This document shows positions 52,098-61,904 of a stretch of DNA of 64,000 nt, piece after piece. The translations under genes and the position numbers were made by a program. Where the stretch lies: positions 49,684 to 113,683 of the forward strand of contig CAYFFO010000002.1 in the NCBI GenBank assembly GCA_964342485.1, read 5' to 3'. The notes beneath the pieces were generated by a model, which saw nothing but the letters and a program-made list of their open reading frames with translations, did not search any database and had not been told where the DNA came from. Each line of letters begins with the position of its first letter. Position 1 is the first letter of the stretch. The DNA is from CAYFFO01 sp964342485 (lineage in GTDB: Bacteria; Chloroflexota; Dehalococcoidia; Lucifugimonadales; CAJWER01).

Positions 52098-53216
52098 ATG
52101 AAAATAGGTACTACAAATACAGTGATAATTGGTGGAGGTATCGCCGGTATTTCTACTGCTTACTACTTGGCCCAAAATGGAATTGATAATATTGTGATAG
52201 AACGAGATGGAGTTGGTAGCCATGCATCTGGACATGCTTACGGGGGACTAGGTGCCTTATACCGCAAAGGTAATGATCAAGCAACACACGAACTAGCTTT
52301 AATGAGCTTTAAGCTCTATCAAGAACTTGCATTGCAACTTCCATCAGAAACGGGTATAAATTTTGATTATCGAACAAGGCCAACCATTACTCTTTGTTTC
52401 TCTGACAATGAAATTAAGGAGCTTAAAGCTAGTCTAAATAGTCAGCTCAACCCGGAAGGCTACATCGTATCTTGGCTCAATCAATCTCAGGTTGCTTCAC
52501 TAGAGCCACGAATCTCACCAGAAATACATGGGGGATTATTCGTGGAAGGCACAGCCGATATCGAACCCCAACGAATGACAATAGCACTTGCCAAAGGTGC
52601 TGAAAAACTAGGTGCAAAATTTCACAAGGGAAATGTCACCGGAATAATTAAAGAGAAGACTACGATTCGAGGAGTTATAGTAGATAGTGACGAGATATCA
52701 TGTAGTAATATTGTGATCGCTATGGGCCCATGGAGCTCAATTGCGTCTGCCTGGGTTGAGTCACCGATTGAAGTCAGCCCCCTTAAAGGACAAATACTTC
52801 GCCTATTAACTAAGGGAGACCCTTACAAGTTTTCTGTAACTTGGAACGGAAATTATGCAGTAACAAAGCCAGATGGTCTTGTGTGGGCAGGTACAACAGA
52901 GGAAGACACTGGCTTTGATGAATCAATAACCAACCAAGCCGCAAATAACATAATTCTTAACTTAAACAAAATGATCCCCTCAATTCAAAATCCTCAAATA
53001 GTGCGCCAAACAGCCTGTCTTAGGCCAATTTCGCCTGACCGCCTACCAATAATAGGTCCTGTAAATAATCTCCCGGGAGCATTTATTGCTACTGGGGGTG
53101 GGCGTAATGGAATTAACCTTGGCACTGGTATGGGGCAGATTATTGCTGACTTGATAGCACACAATCCACCAACCATTGACATACAGCCTTTCAGTCCTAC
53201 AAGATTCAATGATTAA
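52098..53216 (+). CDS. FAD-dependent oxidoreductase (DAO/glycine-D-amino acid oxidase family)
   Basis: 372 residues. GGGIAGISTAYYLAQNG is the FAD-binding Rossmann motif, followed by an E at the end of beta-2 (IVIERDG). The C-terminus carries GRNGINLGTGMG, the second FAD phosphate contact. Proteins of this family oxidise amino acids, sarcosine or glycerol phosphate; the substrate is unknown. The gene is in line with a lactate-type permease gene 102 bases downstream. The upstream 288 bases separate it from the divergent HU gene. Confidence 0.85.
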   Translation: MKIGTTNTVIIGGGIAGISTAYYLAQNGIDNIVIERDGVGSHASGHAYGGLGALYRKGNDQATHELALMSFKLYQELALQLPSETGINFDYRTRPTITLCFSDNEIKELKASLNSQLNPEGYIVSWLNQSQVASLEPRISPEIHGGLFVEGTADIEPQRMTIALAKGAEKLGAKFHKGNVTGIIKEKTTIRGVIVDSDEISCSNIVIAMGPWSSIASAWVESPIEVSPLKGQILRLLTKGDPYKFSVTWNGNYAVTKPDGLVWAGTTEEDTGFDESITNQAANNIILNLNKMIPSIQNPQIVRQTACLRPISPDRLPIIGPVNNLPGAFIATGGGRNGINLGTGMGQIIADLIAHNPPTIDIQPFSPTRFND

Positions 53217-53318
53217 TCTAAAGGCAACAAAGAGTTTGACACTTTTATTACCTGTAGATACAATCGCCCCTCTAAAATTCTGTTTATATAATTCGTCTGA
53301 CCTAATAGATCTATAACT

Positions 53319-54914
53319 ATGAGCAATGGCCCAGAACTAAATATAATCAATGTAATTCTAGGAACTACGCCACTATTAGTTCTATTAACATCCATTTTGG
53401 TATTTAGGTGGTCAGCTCCAAAATCAGGAGCTGTTTCTTGTCTCAGTGTCATAGTCATATCTGGCCTGTTTTTCGGAGCCGACACAAAAATATTGGCGAT
53501 CAGCAGCGCCAAGGGTCTTAGTTTAAGCATTTTCGTACTATCAATAATTTGGACTTCAGTGATGCTATATAACGTAATTGATTCTTTGGGAGGCATAGAT
53601 GTTATTGGGAAAACAATGACTAAACTTGTAGCAGACCCACTGGCACAAGCATTGGTCGTTGGATGGGCTTTTTCAGGAGTTATGCAAGGCATTGCTGGCT
53701 TTGGGGTGCCCGTGGCCGTAGTCGCTCCATTGATGATATTTATGGGCTTTCTTCCCGCTAGGGCGGCAGCAATTGTATTAGTTGGACATGCATGGGCAGT
53801 CACATTCGGTTCTTTGGGATCCTCGTATTTCATGATTCAACAGCAGACAGGTATTCCTGGAGAAGATATTGGCCCACACATGGCTGCATTATTCGCATTA
53901 CCAATTATTGGAACTGGGGTTGCTGTTGCCCACTTACAAGGTGGATTAGAATCAATACGAAGAGGAATCCCAATAATTTTGTCCATGGGTATTACAATGG
54001 CAATCTGTCTTTGGATAACAACCTTAATCGGAGCTCCTCAAATCGCATCGATAGTGGCTGGACTAGCAGGTTGTACAATCGGCTGGATAGTAGCAAAAAC
54101 CCCATTATTCCCACAAAAAATAACAAAGGCCAAATTAACCTCAAATAGAATAGTTGCTACCAAGCTAAATTTCCACATGGCGTTTATGCCCTATTATCTT
54201 CTACTTGTCTTCAGTGTGATCGTACAAATACCGGTTGTTAAGGAATTTGGTAATTCTCTTTTTTGGGGACTAGATTACCCTGCAACAAAAACAGCTCTGG
54301 GTCATTCCGTTGATGAAATACAAAATTATGCAAAAATTACCCTTATGAGACACCCAGCACCTTTAATCCTGATGTCATTGATCATCAGTTATGTGATTCT
54401 TTCTTCTAGGAAATTATGGCAACATAAAACAGCGATAAAAGCTGCAAGTAAAACCTACAACCAGTGTGTATCAACTAGTGTAGGAATAATCACTATGGTC
54501 ATGATGGCGTTAATCATGACAGACACAGGTATGACAGTACTCTTAGCTCGCACCATAGCAACTGGTACTCAAGAAACATTTCCGTTAATATCGCCTTATA
54601 TCGGAGTACTAGGAACATTTATGACAGGAAGTAATACCAATTCTAACGTGATGTTCGGGTTGCTCCAGTACGAAACTGCACAGGCATTGGGAATTACAAG
54701 TATAACCATAGCAAGTGTTCAGTCAATTGGCGGTTCCCTCGGAAGCTCTATTGCTCCTGCTAAAGTTCTAGTAGGAACAGCAATAGTAGGAATATCAGAG
54801 AAAAAACCCGATAAAGACCTGTATGGCGAAGTAATGAAACGAACAATCCCTTATTGTCTGATCCTTGTTTTATTGGTAGGAATTCAAGCATGGATAGTAA
54901 TAAATCTATTTTAG
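53319..54914 (+). CDS. L-lactate permease (LctP family)
   Basis: 531 residues with about 12-14 hydrophobic helices. LSIFVLSIIWTSVMLYNVIDSLGGID, then GWAFSGVMQGIAGFGVPVAVVAPLMIF, and the late GVLGTFMTGSNTNSNVMF segment are characteristic of LctP (lactate/glycolate:H+ symport). It would import short hydroxy acids. An adjacent DAO-type oxidoreductase upstream could be related or independent. An ORF continuing after the stop (see finding) has a frameshift. ATG at 53319. Confidence 0.93.
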   Translation: MSNGPELNIINVILGTTPLLVLLTSILVFRWSAPKSGAVSCLSVIVISGLFFGADTKILAISSAKGLSLSIFVLSIIWTSVMLYNVIDSLGGIDVIGKTMTKLVADPLAQALVVGWAFSGVMQGIAGFGVPVAVVAPLMIFMGFLPARAAAIVLVGHAWAVTFGSLGSSYFMIQQQTGIPGEDIGPHMAALFALPIIGTGVAVAHLQGGLESIRRGIPIILSMGITMAICLWITTLIGAPQIASIVAGLAGCTIGWIVAKTPLFPQKITKAKLTSNRIVATKLNFHMAFMPYYLLLVFSVIVQIPVVKEFGNSLFWGLDYPATKTALGHSVDEIQNYAKITLMRHPAPLILMSLIISYVILSSRKLWQHKTAIKAASKTYNQCVSTSVGIITMVMMALIMTDTGMTVLLARTIATGTQETFPLISPYIGVLGTFMTGSNTNSNVMFGLLQYETAQALGITSITIASVQSIGGSLGSSIAPAKVLVGTAIVGISEKKPDKDLYGEVMKRTIPYCLILVLLVGIQAWIVINLF

Positions 54915-55134
54915 GATGAATGTAAATGATAACTAAAGAGAGAATTAAACACTATACTCTTTGGACGATAATTGCCGATTTTCCAATTATTTATCTAGGT
55001 TCTGTAACAATAGAACACTTTTACCTGACGATAACATCGTTAGTAATTATGATAATCGCCATAACAGTGTCAGCTTGGGTATACTAAGTTTTCTTTAATA
55101 TAAAATACTTAAAGGACTATCTATCGCAATAACC

Positions 55135-56307
55135 ATGGGAAACGTTCTGATAATGCAATCAGGAGGAAGTACTGCCGTACTGAATAGGAGCCTGGTAGGA
55201 GCTATCCAATCCTCTTTTGGTAAATTCGACAACGTCTTTGGTTCTATTCGAGGAATACAGGGACTTATTCACAATAATTTAGTAAATCTTACAAATATTT
55301 CAGAAGCCCGTTTGTCAGTTATCAATAACACGCCAGGAGCTTTTCTGGGATCCACTCGTCATAAAATAATCGATAATGAAATAGAAAGTATTTTAAATCA
55401 TCTCCAATACAACGATATTGTAGCCTGCATCATAATCGGTGGAAACGACTCGGCAGAAACAGGACACTCAATTTTTAATGCTTCAATCGACGCAGGGATC
55501 GACCTATCAATAGTTAATATCCCAAAAACTATTGATAATGATCTTAGAAATACTGATCATTCTCTTGGATACGGTAGTGCGGCTCTCTTTGTAGCAATGT
55601 CAACAATGGGCATCGGCAGGGACTCGGAAAGTATGGGGCAATCCAGTCCAATAGCCATACTAGAGGTAATGGGGCGTGATACAGGATGGCTTGCGTCAGC
55701 TTCAACACTTGGTAAAAAAGATCAACGTGACGCTCCTCACATAGTTGTGATACCAGAATATCCTATCAGTGAAGATAAATTCCTTGACCTTTTAGAATCT
55801 GCATATTCATCCTTTGGTTTTGCAGTTGCCGTTGTATCCGAAAACGCCCGTAGTGATTTAGGAGTCTTTGGCAACAATAAACCTTGGTTCGTTGACGATT
55901 TTGGACATCCTTATTACGAAGGTGCAGGGCAGTATTTATCTCGGCTAGCATCCAAAACACTTGGGCTCAGAGTACGCTTTGAAAAACCTGGAACAATACA
56001 AAGATCTTTGGTTGCCACAATTTCCAAAACCGATGCACTAGAGGCTAGCATGGCTGGTGAGGAAGCTATTTATTGCGCAAAGCGTGGTGAAACAGACATA
56101 ATGGTTACTCTAGAACGTTCTCAATCGAATCCTTACAATTGTGTCACAGGGACAACTACATTAGAAAAGGTTGCCGGAAAAATTAGTGCGATGCCCGAAT
56201 CTTATTTCAGTTTAAAAGACTATATGCCCACAGAAAGTTTTATAAACTATGCTTCTCCTCTTATTGGAGATTCACTTCCCCTATTTGAACGCTTGGTAGA
56301 CATGTAA
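55135..56307 (+). CDS. 6-phosphofructokinase, probable PPi-dependent type
   Basis: 390 residues. The donor site reads GG-N104-D105-S, with Asp at the position that is Gly in ATP-dependent enzymes and Asp in PPi-dependent ones. The phosphate loop is PKTIDND (130-136), with K131 as in PPi-PFKs. MGRDTGWLA is the fructose-6-phosphate site. It catalyses the reversible F6P-to-F1,6BP step of glycolysis, using pyrophosphate by inference. Single gene, ATG at 55135. Confidence 0.88.
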   Translation: MGNVLIMQSGGSTAVLNRSLVGAIQSSFGKFDNVFGSIRGIQGLIHNNLVNLTNISEARLSVINNTPGAFLGSTRHKIIDNEIESILNHLQYNDIVACIIIGGNDSAETGHSIFNASIDAGIDLSIVNIPKTIDNDLRNTDHSLGYGSAALFVAMSTMGIGRDSESMGQSSPIAILEVMGRDTGWLASASTLGKKDQRDAPHIVVIPEYPISEDKFLDLLESAYSSFGFAVAVVSENARSDLGVFGNNKPWFVDDFGHPYYEGAGQYLSRLASKTLGLRVRFEKPGTIQRSLVATISKTDALEASMAGEEAIYCAKRGETDIMVTLERSQSNPYNCVTGTTTLEKVAGKISAMPESYFSLKDYMPTESFINYASPLIGDSLPLFERLVDM

Positions 56308-56407
56308 AATAGTGCCATAATATATAGCCAAGGGTAAATTCGGTTTTCAAAAAATCTTAATCTAACTAGAAATAACAAGGTCAGGAAGTCAAATTAGGGA
56401 GATCAAA

Positions 56408-56761
56408 ATGCCGAGACAAGATCAAGGAGAGCCTTTCTATAGAATTAGCATGATCGAAGCTAAAGAAATGTACGATGAAGAAGATACTATAGTTATAGAT
56501 GTTCGGAGCAATGATGAATTTGCATCTGGCCATATACAAAATGCATTATCAATACCCGTCGATGATGTTTTGGCAAGAATTGAGGAATTGCCAACAGATA
56601 AAAGACTTATGTTTATCTGTGCACAAGGAGTAAGAAGCGGATTGGCCTGCGAAATGGCCGCGGCTATGGGTATGGATCCTGAAAAGCTGTTTAACATTGA
56701 AGATGGAACACCTTCATGGATAGTAAACGGTTTGCCGACCAGTTATGGGACGGATGAATAA
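56408..56761 (+). CDS. Rhodanese-domain sulfurtransferase
   Basis: 117 residues, a single rhodanese domain. The active-site loop is C71-AQGVRS, with the persulfide-forming cysteine, and IVIDVRSNDEFASGHI gives the conserved CH2A region. It transfers sulfane sulfur. A GGGAG ribosome-binding site precedes the ATG. It comes directly before the adenosylhomocysteinase gene (about 80 bases to that start), so it may belong to a sulfur/methyl-cycle transcript. Confidence 0.93.
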   Translation: MPRQDQGEPFYRISMIEAKEMYDEEDTIVIDVRSNDEFASGHIQNALSIPVDDVLARIEELPTDKRLMFICAQGVRSGLACEMAAAMGMDPEKLFNIEDGTPSWIVNGLPTSYGTDE

Positions 56762-56840
56762 AGATTTCCCCCAATGAATGTCATTTAATCCCACAAATTT
56801 AACTATATTGTCAGAATGCTTAACGACACAGGAGATAAAA

Positions 56841-58112
56841 TTGGCAAAAACAAACATTTCCGGAGACATTAAAGACCCTACTTTAGCAGGTGAAGGCAAC
56901 CGGAGAATAGAGTGGGCAGCTCTAGAAATGCCGGTAGTACAGTCTATACGAGATAGGTTTAGAAAAGAAAAACCATTGGCAGGCCTGAGAATTACGGCGT
57001 GCCTTCACGTAACTTCTGAGACTGCTAATCTTGCACTTACTTTACGTGACGGTGGGGCTGAAGTGTTTTTGTGTGCTAGTAATCCTCTTAGCACCCAAGA
57101 TAGTGTTGCAGCAGCATTGAATGCAGAAAATAATATTTCTGTATATGCAATTCGAGGGGAAGATAACGATGTTTACTACGATCATATAAACACTTCATTG
57201 GATAAGCATCCTCATATAACAATGGATGACGGGGCCGATTTGGTAGCTACTTTACATACAACCAAGCGTGATGTTCTGGACAATGTAGTTGGAGGTACTG
57301 AGGAAACCACAACAGGTGTAATTCGACTTAATAGTTTAGCTGACGCAGGCCAACTAGCCTACCCAATCATTGCAGTCAACGATGCAGACACAAAGCATTT
57401 TTTCGACAATCGTTACGGAACTGGACAGAGTACCCTTGATGGGATCACAAGAGCCACGAACATCTTATGGGCTGGAAAAAACGTTGTAGTTGCAGGATAC
57501 GGTTGGTGTGGAAAAGGGGTAGCGATGAGAGCAAGAGGGATGGGAGCAAACACAATAGTCACTGAAATAAACCCGATTCGAGCAATAGAGGCAGCTATGG
57601 ATGGACACAGAGTGATGCCTATGAGTGATGCTGCTTCGATAGGGGATATATTTATTACTTTGACTGGAGGAATGAAGGCAGTTGACAGAAAACATATCCT
57701 TTCTATGAAAAGCGGAGCAATAATCGCTAACAGTGGGCACTTCAACGTAGAAATAGACATAGAAGCCCTTGAAGATCTTGCGGAACAAAAATATAAGCCA
57801 AGACCTTCTGTGGATGAATACATAATGAAAGACGGTAAAAGAATTTGCTTACTTGGTGAAGGAAGGCTTATAAACCTTGCAGCAGCTGAAGGCCATCCTT
57901 CTTCTGTGATGGACATGAGTTTTGCGAATCAAGCTCTATCAGCAGAGCATATAGCCAATGAGGGAAACAACCTTGAAAACGCAGTGTTCCCAGTACCTAA
58001 AGTCATAGATGAAGAAGTTGGAAGACTCAAACTACAATCAATGGGTATCGCTATTGACGCCCTTACTAACGAACAACAACAGTATCTTGGTAGTTGGCAG
58101 ATTGGAACTTAA
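56841..58112 (+). CDS. ahcY: Adenosylhomocysteinase
   Basis: I choose the TTG at 56841, which has GGAG six bases upstream; an ATG at 56778 would add 21 unusual residues. From TTG the protein is 423 residues: substrate domain with ITACLHVTSETANLALTLRDGGAEV and CASNPLSTQDSVAAAL, and the NAD domain VVVAGYGWCGKGVAMRARGMGA. It hydrolyses S-adenosylhomocysteine to adenosine and homocysteine, relieving methyltransferase inhibition. metK follows 46 bases later, giving the two key enzymes of the activated-methyl cycle side by side. Confidence 0.95.
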   Translation: MAKTNISGDIKDPTLAGEGNRRIEWAALEMPVVQSIRDRFRKEKPLAGLRITACLHVTSETANLALTLRDGGAEVFLCASNPLSTQDSVAAALNAENNISVYAIRGEDNDVYYDHINTSLDKHPHITMDDGADLVATLHTTKRDVLDNVVGGTEETTTGVIRLNSLADAGQLAYPIIAVNDADTKHFFDNRYGTGQSTLDGITRATNILWAGKNVVVAGYGWCGKGVAMRARGMGANTIVTEINPIRAIEAAMDGHRVMPMSDAASIGDIFITLTGGMKAVDRKHILSMKSGAIIANSGHFNVEIDIEALEDLAEQKYKPRPSVDEYIMKDGKRICLLGEGRLINLAAAEGHPSSVMDMSFANQALSAEHIANEGNNLENAVFPVPKVIDEEVGRLKLQSMGIAIDALTNEQQQYLGSWQIGT

Positions 58113-58158
58113 TATTATCTAAAGCAGATTAATATAACCAGATTATGGAGGGATAGAC

Positions 58159-59376
58159 GTGCCATACAGCTTTAGCGAATCATCTAAATACATGTTCACT
58201 TCGGAATCGGTAACTGAAGGTCACCCTGACAAGTTGTGTGATCAAATTTCAGATGCAATTCTAGATAATATACTTTCCAACGATCCGTCAGGTAGGGTTG
58301 CTTGCGAAGTTTCCACAACCACCGGACTAGTTGTGGTAATAGGTGAAATAACAACTAGTGCCAGCTTAGATTATTCTTCTATAGTACGTGAAGCAATAAA
58401 AGACGCGGGATATGACGATCCTAAATATGGATTTGATTATCAATCTTGTGGTGTTTTGATCTCAATTCACGAACAATCTAACGACATTGCAGAAGGAGTT
58501 GATGTCGCCCTTGAAGTTAGAGAAGAGAATTCGTCTACTGAAAATGAAATAGAAATGATAGGTGCTGGAGACCAGGGAATGATGGTTGGATTTGCGTGTA
58601 ATGAAACTCAAGAGTTAATGCCTATGCCTATGTCTCTATCCCACAAACTAACTAGAAGAATGTCTGAATTAAGGAAAAGTAACGAACTCCCATATTTAAG
58701 GCCCGACGGAAAATCACAGGTTACAGTTGAATACGCACATGGAAATCCCAGACGAATAGATACTGTCGTTTTAAGTACACAGCACGACCCCGATGTTCCA
58801 CAATCCACGATCGAACGTGATTTGATTGAAAAAGTAGCATTCGAAGTAATTCCAGAGACGTTGAGAGATGACAAAACAATCTATCACATAAATCCATCTG
58901 GACGTTTCGTAATAGGGGGACCTGTAGGAGACGCAGGGCTTACAGGTAGAAAGATACTTGTTGATACCTATGGTGGTATGGCGAGACATGGTGGTGGAGC
59001 ATTTTCCGGAAAAGATCCGACTAAAGTTGATCGATCTGCAGCATATGCCGCTCGTTGGGTTGCCAAGAATTTAGTCGCTGCCGGAGTAGCTGATAGACTT
59101 GAAATCCAAATATCCTACGCAATAGGCATGGCTAAACCAACATCTGTTTCAGTTGAAACATTTGGCACAAACAAAATAAGTGATGACAAAATAGTTCAGC
59201 TAATCGAAAAACATTTTGATCTTCGTCCAGGAGCTATAATTCGGGATCTAGGATTAAGAAGACCGATCTACAAACAAACTGCTTCTTATGGACACTTTGG
59301 AAGAGAAGATATAAGTCTTCCCTGGGAAATAACAGATCGGTCTGATGTAATCAGGAATGACGCTTTTTCAAATTAA
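58159..59376 (+). CDS. metK: S-adenosylmethionine synthetase
   Basis: 405 residues from GTG 58159 with GGAGGG before it. SESVTEGHPDKLCDQISDAILD is the ATP-binding opening, GAGDQGMMVGFACNET the first signature and GGGAFSGKDPTKVDRSAAY the second. It makes SAM from methionine and ATP. No SAM riboswitch was seen upstream. It sits after ahcY in the methyl-cycle pair. Confidence 0.98.
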   Translation: MPYSFSESSKYMFTSESVTEGHPDKLCDQISDAILDNILSNDPSGRVACEVSTTTGLVVVIGEITTSASLDYSSIVREAIKDAGYDDPKYGFDYQSCGVLISIHEQSNDIAEGVDVALEVREENSSTENEIEMIGAGDQGMMVGFACNETQELMPMPMSLSHKLTRRMSELRKSNELPYLRPDGKSQVTVEYAHGNPRRIDTVVLSTQHDPDVPQSTIERDLIEKVAFEVIPETLRDDKTIYHINPSGRFVIGGPVGDAGLTGRKILVDTYGGMARHGGGAFSGKDPTKVDRSAAYAARWVAKNLVAAGVADRLEIQISYAIGMAKPTSVSVETFGTNKISDDKIVQLIEKHFDLRPGAIIRDLGLRRPIYKQTASYGHFGREDISLPWEITDRSDVIRNDAFSN

Positions 59377-59482
59377 CCTATTGATAAAAATTTTTATATA
59401 AATTAAAAAACTCAATCTAAGCGTATTAAATAAAAAGCCTGCCAAACCAATTTGTTAAACCATTGAGTTTAAAATACTCATA

Positions 59483-61327
59483 TTGAAAACCAATAAGTAC
59501 AACAAAATCTTTGCTAAACAGGTCGAGTCTAAACAGTTAAGTCATCAATCAGTCTCAAACATAAATCTATGGCTTTATCACTCAGACTTTCAACGTTTCG
59601 TTCCTGATATTGAACTTCTTATAGCCAATAGAAACTGGGTAGAGCTCGAGGATTCCTTTAGGACTCGTCTCAGAATTGGTACAGGTGGAATAAGGGGTCC
59701 ATTAGGCGTGGGACCAAACCGAATAAACTTGAGGACAATAGGAGAGGCAGCTCAAGGACTCAGCAATTTCATCAATACATCGTTCAGCACAAACAAAGCG
59801 TCAGGAATTATTGTTGGATATGAAACTCGAAAATATTGTCGGGAATTTGCTGAACTCTCATGCCGAATTTTTACTGCAAATGAAATTCCAGCTTTTCTGT
59901 TTGACAGCCCTAGGGCGACACCAGAAATATCTTTTGCTGTACGTCATCTAGGAGCCACAGCAGGAGTTCAGATTACTGCATCCCACAATCCAAAAACTGA
60001 TAATGGGTTCAAATTTTACTGGTCAAATGGAGGTCAGGTTGTCCCTCCTATGGACAAAAAATTTATGAATTCCGTATTAAACGTCAATGAAATCAAAATC
60101 AAACCTCTATCCAATCCCTCAACGGAACATTTGATTTCAATGATTGGTAAAAAGGTAGATGAATCATACGTTGGGAATATCACAGATCTTTCAACAACAA
60201 ATAGCAACTCAGCGAAAATAACATTTAGTCCTATGCACGGCGTAGGGTCAACAAACGTTCTTCCTGTATTAAAGGCCAGGGGATTTAATATTACAATCGT
60301 CCCTAATCAGGCAAATATGGATCACAATTTCCCAACTTCAATAAATGGAATTCTTAACCCTGAATATCCAGAGGTAATGACTGAATCTATCAAAATGGGA
60401 GAAGAGTCAGACTCTGACATCGTTATTTGCTCAGACCCAGATGGGGATCGTATTAGGGTAGCTACAAAAAACAAACTTAGTTCCAATGAGATGGTACTTC
60501 TCAACGGCAACCAAATTGGTGCATGTCTAACACACTATCTACTATCAAATAGGCAAAAAACCTGTGGGCTTAAAGGTACAGAGAAAATAATATGTACATC
60601 GGTCACTACTACATTAATCTCTGACATAGCTTTTAGTTTCGGCCTGAAGCCAATAAATGACCTCCCAGTTGGTTTTAAATTTATCGCTAATGAAATTGAA
60701 AAATTACCTGACACTTCCAAATTTATCTTTGGAGCTGAAGAAAGTCTAGGCTATTTAGCGGGTGACTTTGTGAGAGATAAAGATGCAGCAATAGCATCTC
60801 TTCTAATCTGCGAGTTGTCCTCTACTCTTAAAGATAATGACCAGACACTTTTGACATACTTAGACAACATTTACCAAGAATTCGGATATTACAACAATTC
60901 TCTTTTCATAGTAGAACTAGGAGGCACAACCGGCCAGCAGATAATTAAAGAAGTGATGTACGATCTCCATGAAAACCCACCAACCAATATAGATAAAATA
61001 CCGATTTTACGTGTTCAAGATAGATTAATGAAAAAAGAGAAAATGCAAGATAGCTACCAAGTCGGTCATTATTCAAATATGATTTCAATGTACCTGTCAA
61101 AAGATTTGAAGACTCGCATTAGTATCCGGCCCTCAGGTACAGAGCCCATTTTGAAAATTTACATCCAATGCCATGACACAGTAAAGAATGATCTGTCCTC
61201 GACCAAAATAGCTGTTGATAATAAGACCCGTCTGCTCCAATCTTCGATTGTCAATTATATTGGCTCAAGGTTAAGCCAACAATCAAGAAAAGAGTGGAAC
61301 CAATCTAGACATCAAATTTTATCTTGA
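59483..61327 (+). CDS. Phosphoglucomutase/phosphomannomutase-type phosphohexomutase
   Basis: 614 residues from TTG 59483 (start uncertain). The phosphoserine loop is TAS167HNPKTDNG, the metal loop DPDGDRIRVA, and the sugar-binding loop GAEESLGYLAGDF. The C-terminal IRPSGTEPILKIYI contacts the phosphate. This is the alpha-D-phosphohexomutase fold interconverting hexose 1- and 6-phosphates. It is longer than the common 450-residue forms, like the ~600-residue PGM2-like group. A promoter for the next operon begins about 45 bases after its stop. Confidence 0.92.
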   Translation: MKTNKYNKIFAKQVESKQLSHQSVSNINLWLYHSDFQRFVPDIELLIANRNWVELEDSFRTRLRIGTGGIRGPLGVGPNRINLRTIGEAAQGLSNFINTSFSTNKASGIIVGYETRKYCREFAELSCRIFTANEIPAFLFDSPRATPEISFAVRHLGATAGVQITASHNPKTDNGFKFYWSNGGQVVPPMDKKFMNSVLNVNEIKIKPLSNPSTEHLISMIGKKVDESYVGNITDLSTTNSNSAKITFSPMHGVGSTNVLPVLKARGFNITIVPNQANMDHNFPTSINGILNPEYPEVMTESIKMGEESDSDIVICSDPDGDRIRVATKNKLSSNEMVLLNGNQIGACLTHYLLSNRQKTCGLKGTEKIICTSVTTTLISDIAFSFGLKPINDLPVGFKFIANEIEKLPDTSKFIFGAEESLGYLAGDFVRDKDAAIASLLICELSSTLKDNDQTLLTYLDNIYQEFGYYNNSLFIVELGGTTGQQIIKEVMYDLHENPPTNIDKIPILRVQDRLMKKEKMQDSYQVGHYSNMISMYLSKDLKTRISIRPSGTEPILKIYIQCHDTVKNDLSSTKIAVDNKTRLLQSSIVNYIGSRLSQQSRKEWNQSRHQILS

Positions 61328-61372
61328 ACAAATACACCTCATGAAATTTGAGAATTAAATAACTTTATCTAA

Positions 61373-61402
61373 TTGACACTGAAAGTAGCATAGTGCTATA
61401 TT
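61373..61402 (+). promoter_or_regulatory. ilv operon promoter (TTGACA-18-TATATT, extended -10)
   Basis: TTGACA at 61373-61378, 18-bp spacer, TATATT at 61397-61402 preceded by TGC (extended -10 TGn). It drives the T-box leader. Confidence 0.7.
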
Positions 61403-61439
61403 CGATAACTAGTGTAAATATAAATTAAATTGCATTGAT

Positions 61440-61858
61440 GGGGAGTATTAGCGGATTAAAAGCACAATAGAGAGTTGGAGATAGTGGAATCCCAGCGTAG
61501 CAATAACCGTGAACTCGCCCCTGAGCACCCAGACTTTAAGGTAAAATTTACTAGCCAGTGCTAATAAAACTGCTGGTAAGCTGATAAGGAATGGGCGGTT
61601 GAGCCCGTTATAGCTGAAGAGNNNNNNNNNNNNNNNNNNNNNNNNNNNNNNNNNNNNNNNNNNNNNNNNNNNNNNNNNNNNNNNNNNNNNNNNNNNNNNN
61701 NNNNNNNNNNNNNNNNNNNNNAAACTGCTGGTAAGCTGATAAGGAATGGGCGGTTGAGCCCGTTATAGCTGAAGAGTGGCCCGTGGATACGGGCAATCAG
61801 GGTGGTACCGCGAGACTATGTAAGTCCCGTCCCTTTGCCAGGACGGGATTTTTTGTTT
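61440..61858 (+). promoter_or_regulatory. T-box riboswitch leader of ilvB (leucine specifier), split by an assembly gap
   Basis: Stem I features are the AGTA S-turn strand (61444-61447) opposite GAA at 61511-61513, with GGGG/CCCC pairing, and the AGAGAG distal element. The triplet after GAA is CTC (61514-61516), the leucine specifier codon. The T-box itself, AGGGTGGTACCGCG, is at 61799-61812, and a terminator hairpin with TCCCGTCC/GGACGGGA (61825-61848) is followed by a T-run. Uncharged leucyl-tRNA would stabilise the antiterminator and allow ilvBH transcription. A 100-N join (61622-61721) flanked by 55-bp repeats interrupts it. Confidence 0.85.
61567..61776. other. Assembly gap (100 N) flanked by identical 55-bp sequences
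   Basis: 61567-61621 equals 61722-61776 exactly (55 bp), with N at 61622-61721. Same overlap length as the gap near 38.6 kb. Collapsing it restores a continuous T-box leader. Confidence 0.9.
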
Positions 61859-61904
61859 TGTTGGGATCCCTGATAAAACTGTACTCTAGGAGGAATACAG
61901 AGAC

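Noticed and set aside
53213..53833. 206-codon minus-strand ORF overlapping lctP
   Set aside because: Overlaps the permease coding sequence antisense and is rich in T/I/P low-complexity residues typical of shadow frames.
57413..57916. Long minus-strand ORF inside ahcY
   Set aside because: Antisense shadow of a strongly conserved gene; the plus frame has full family motifs.
59388..59401. AT-only palindrome after metK as a terminator
   Set aside because: ATAAAAATTTTTAT is perfect but has no GC core, so a stable hairpin is unlikely; nothing else supports termination.
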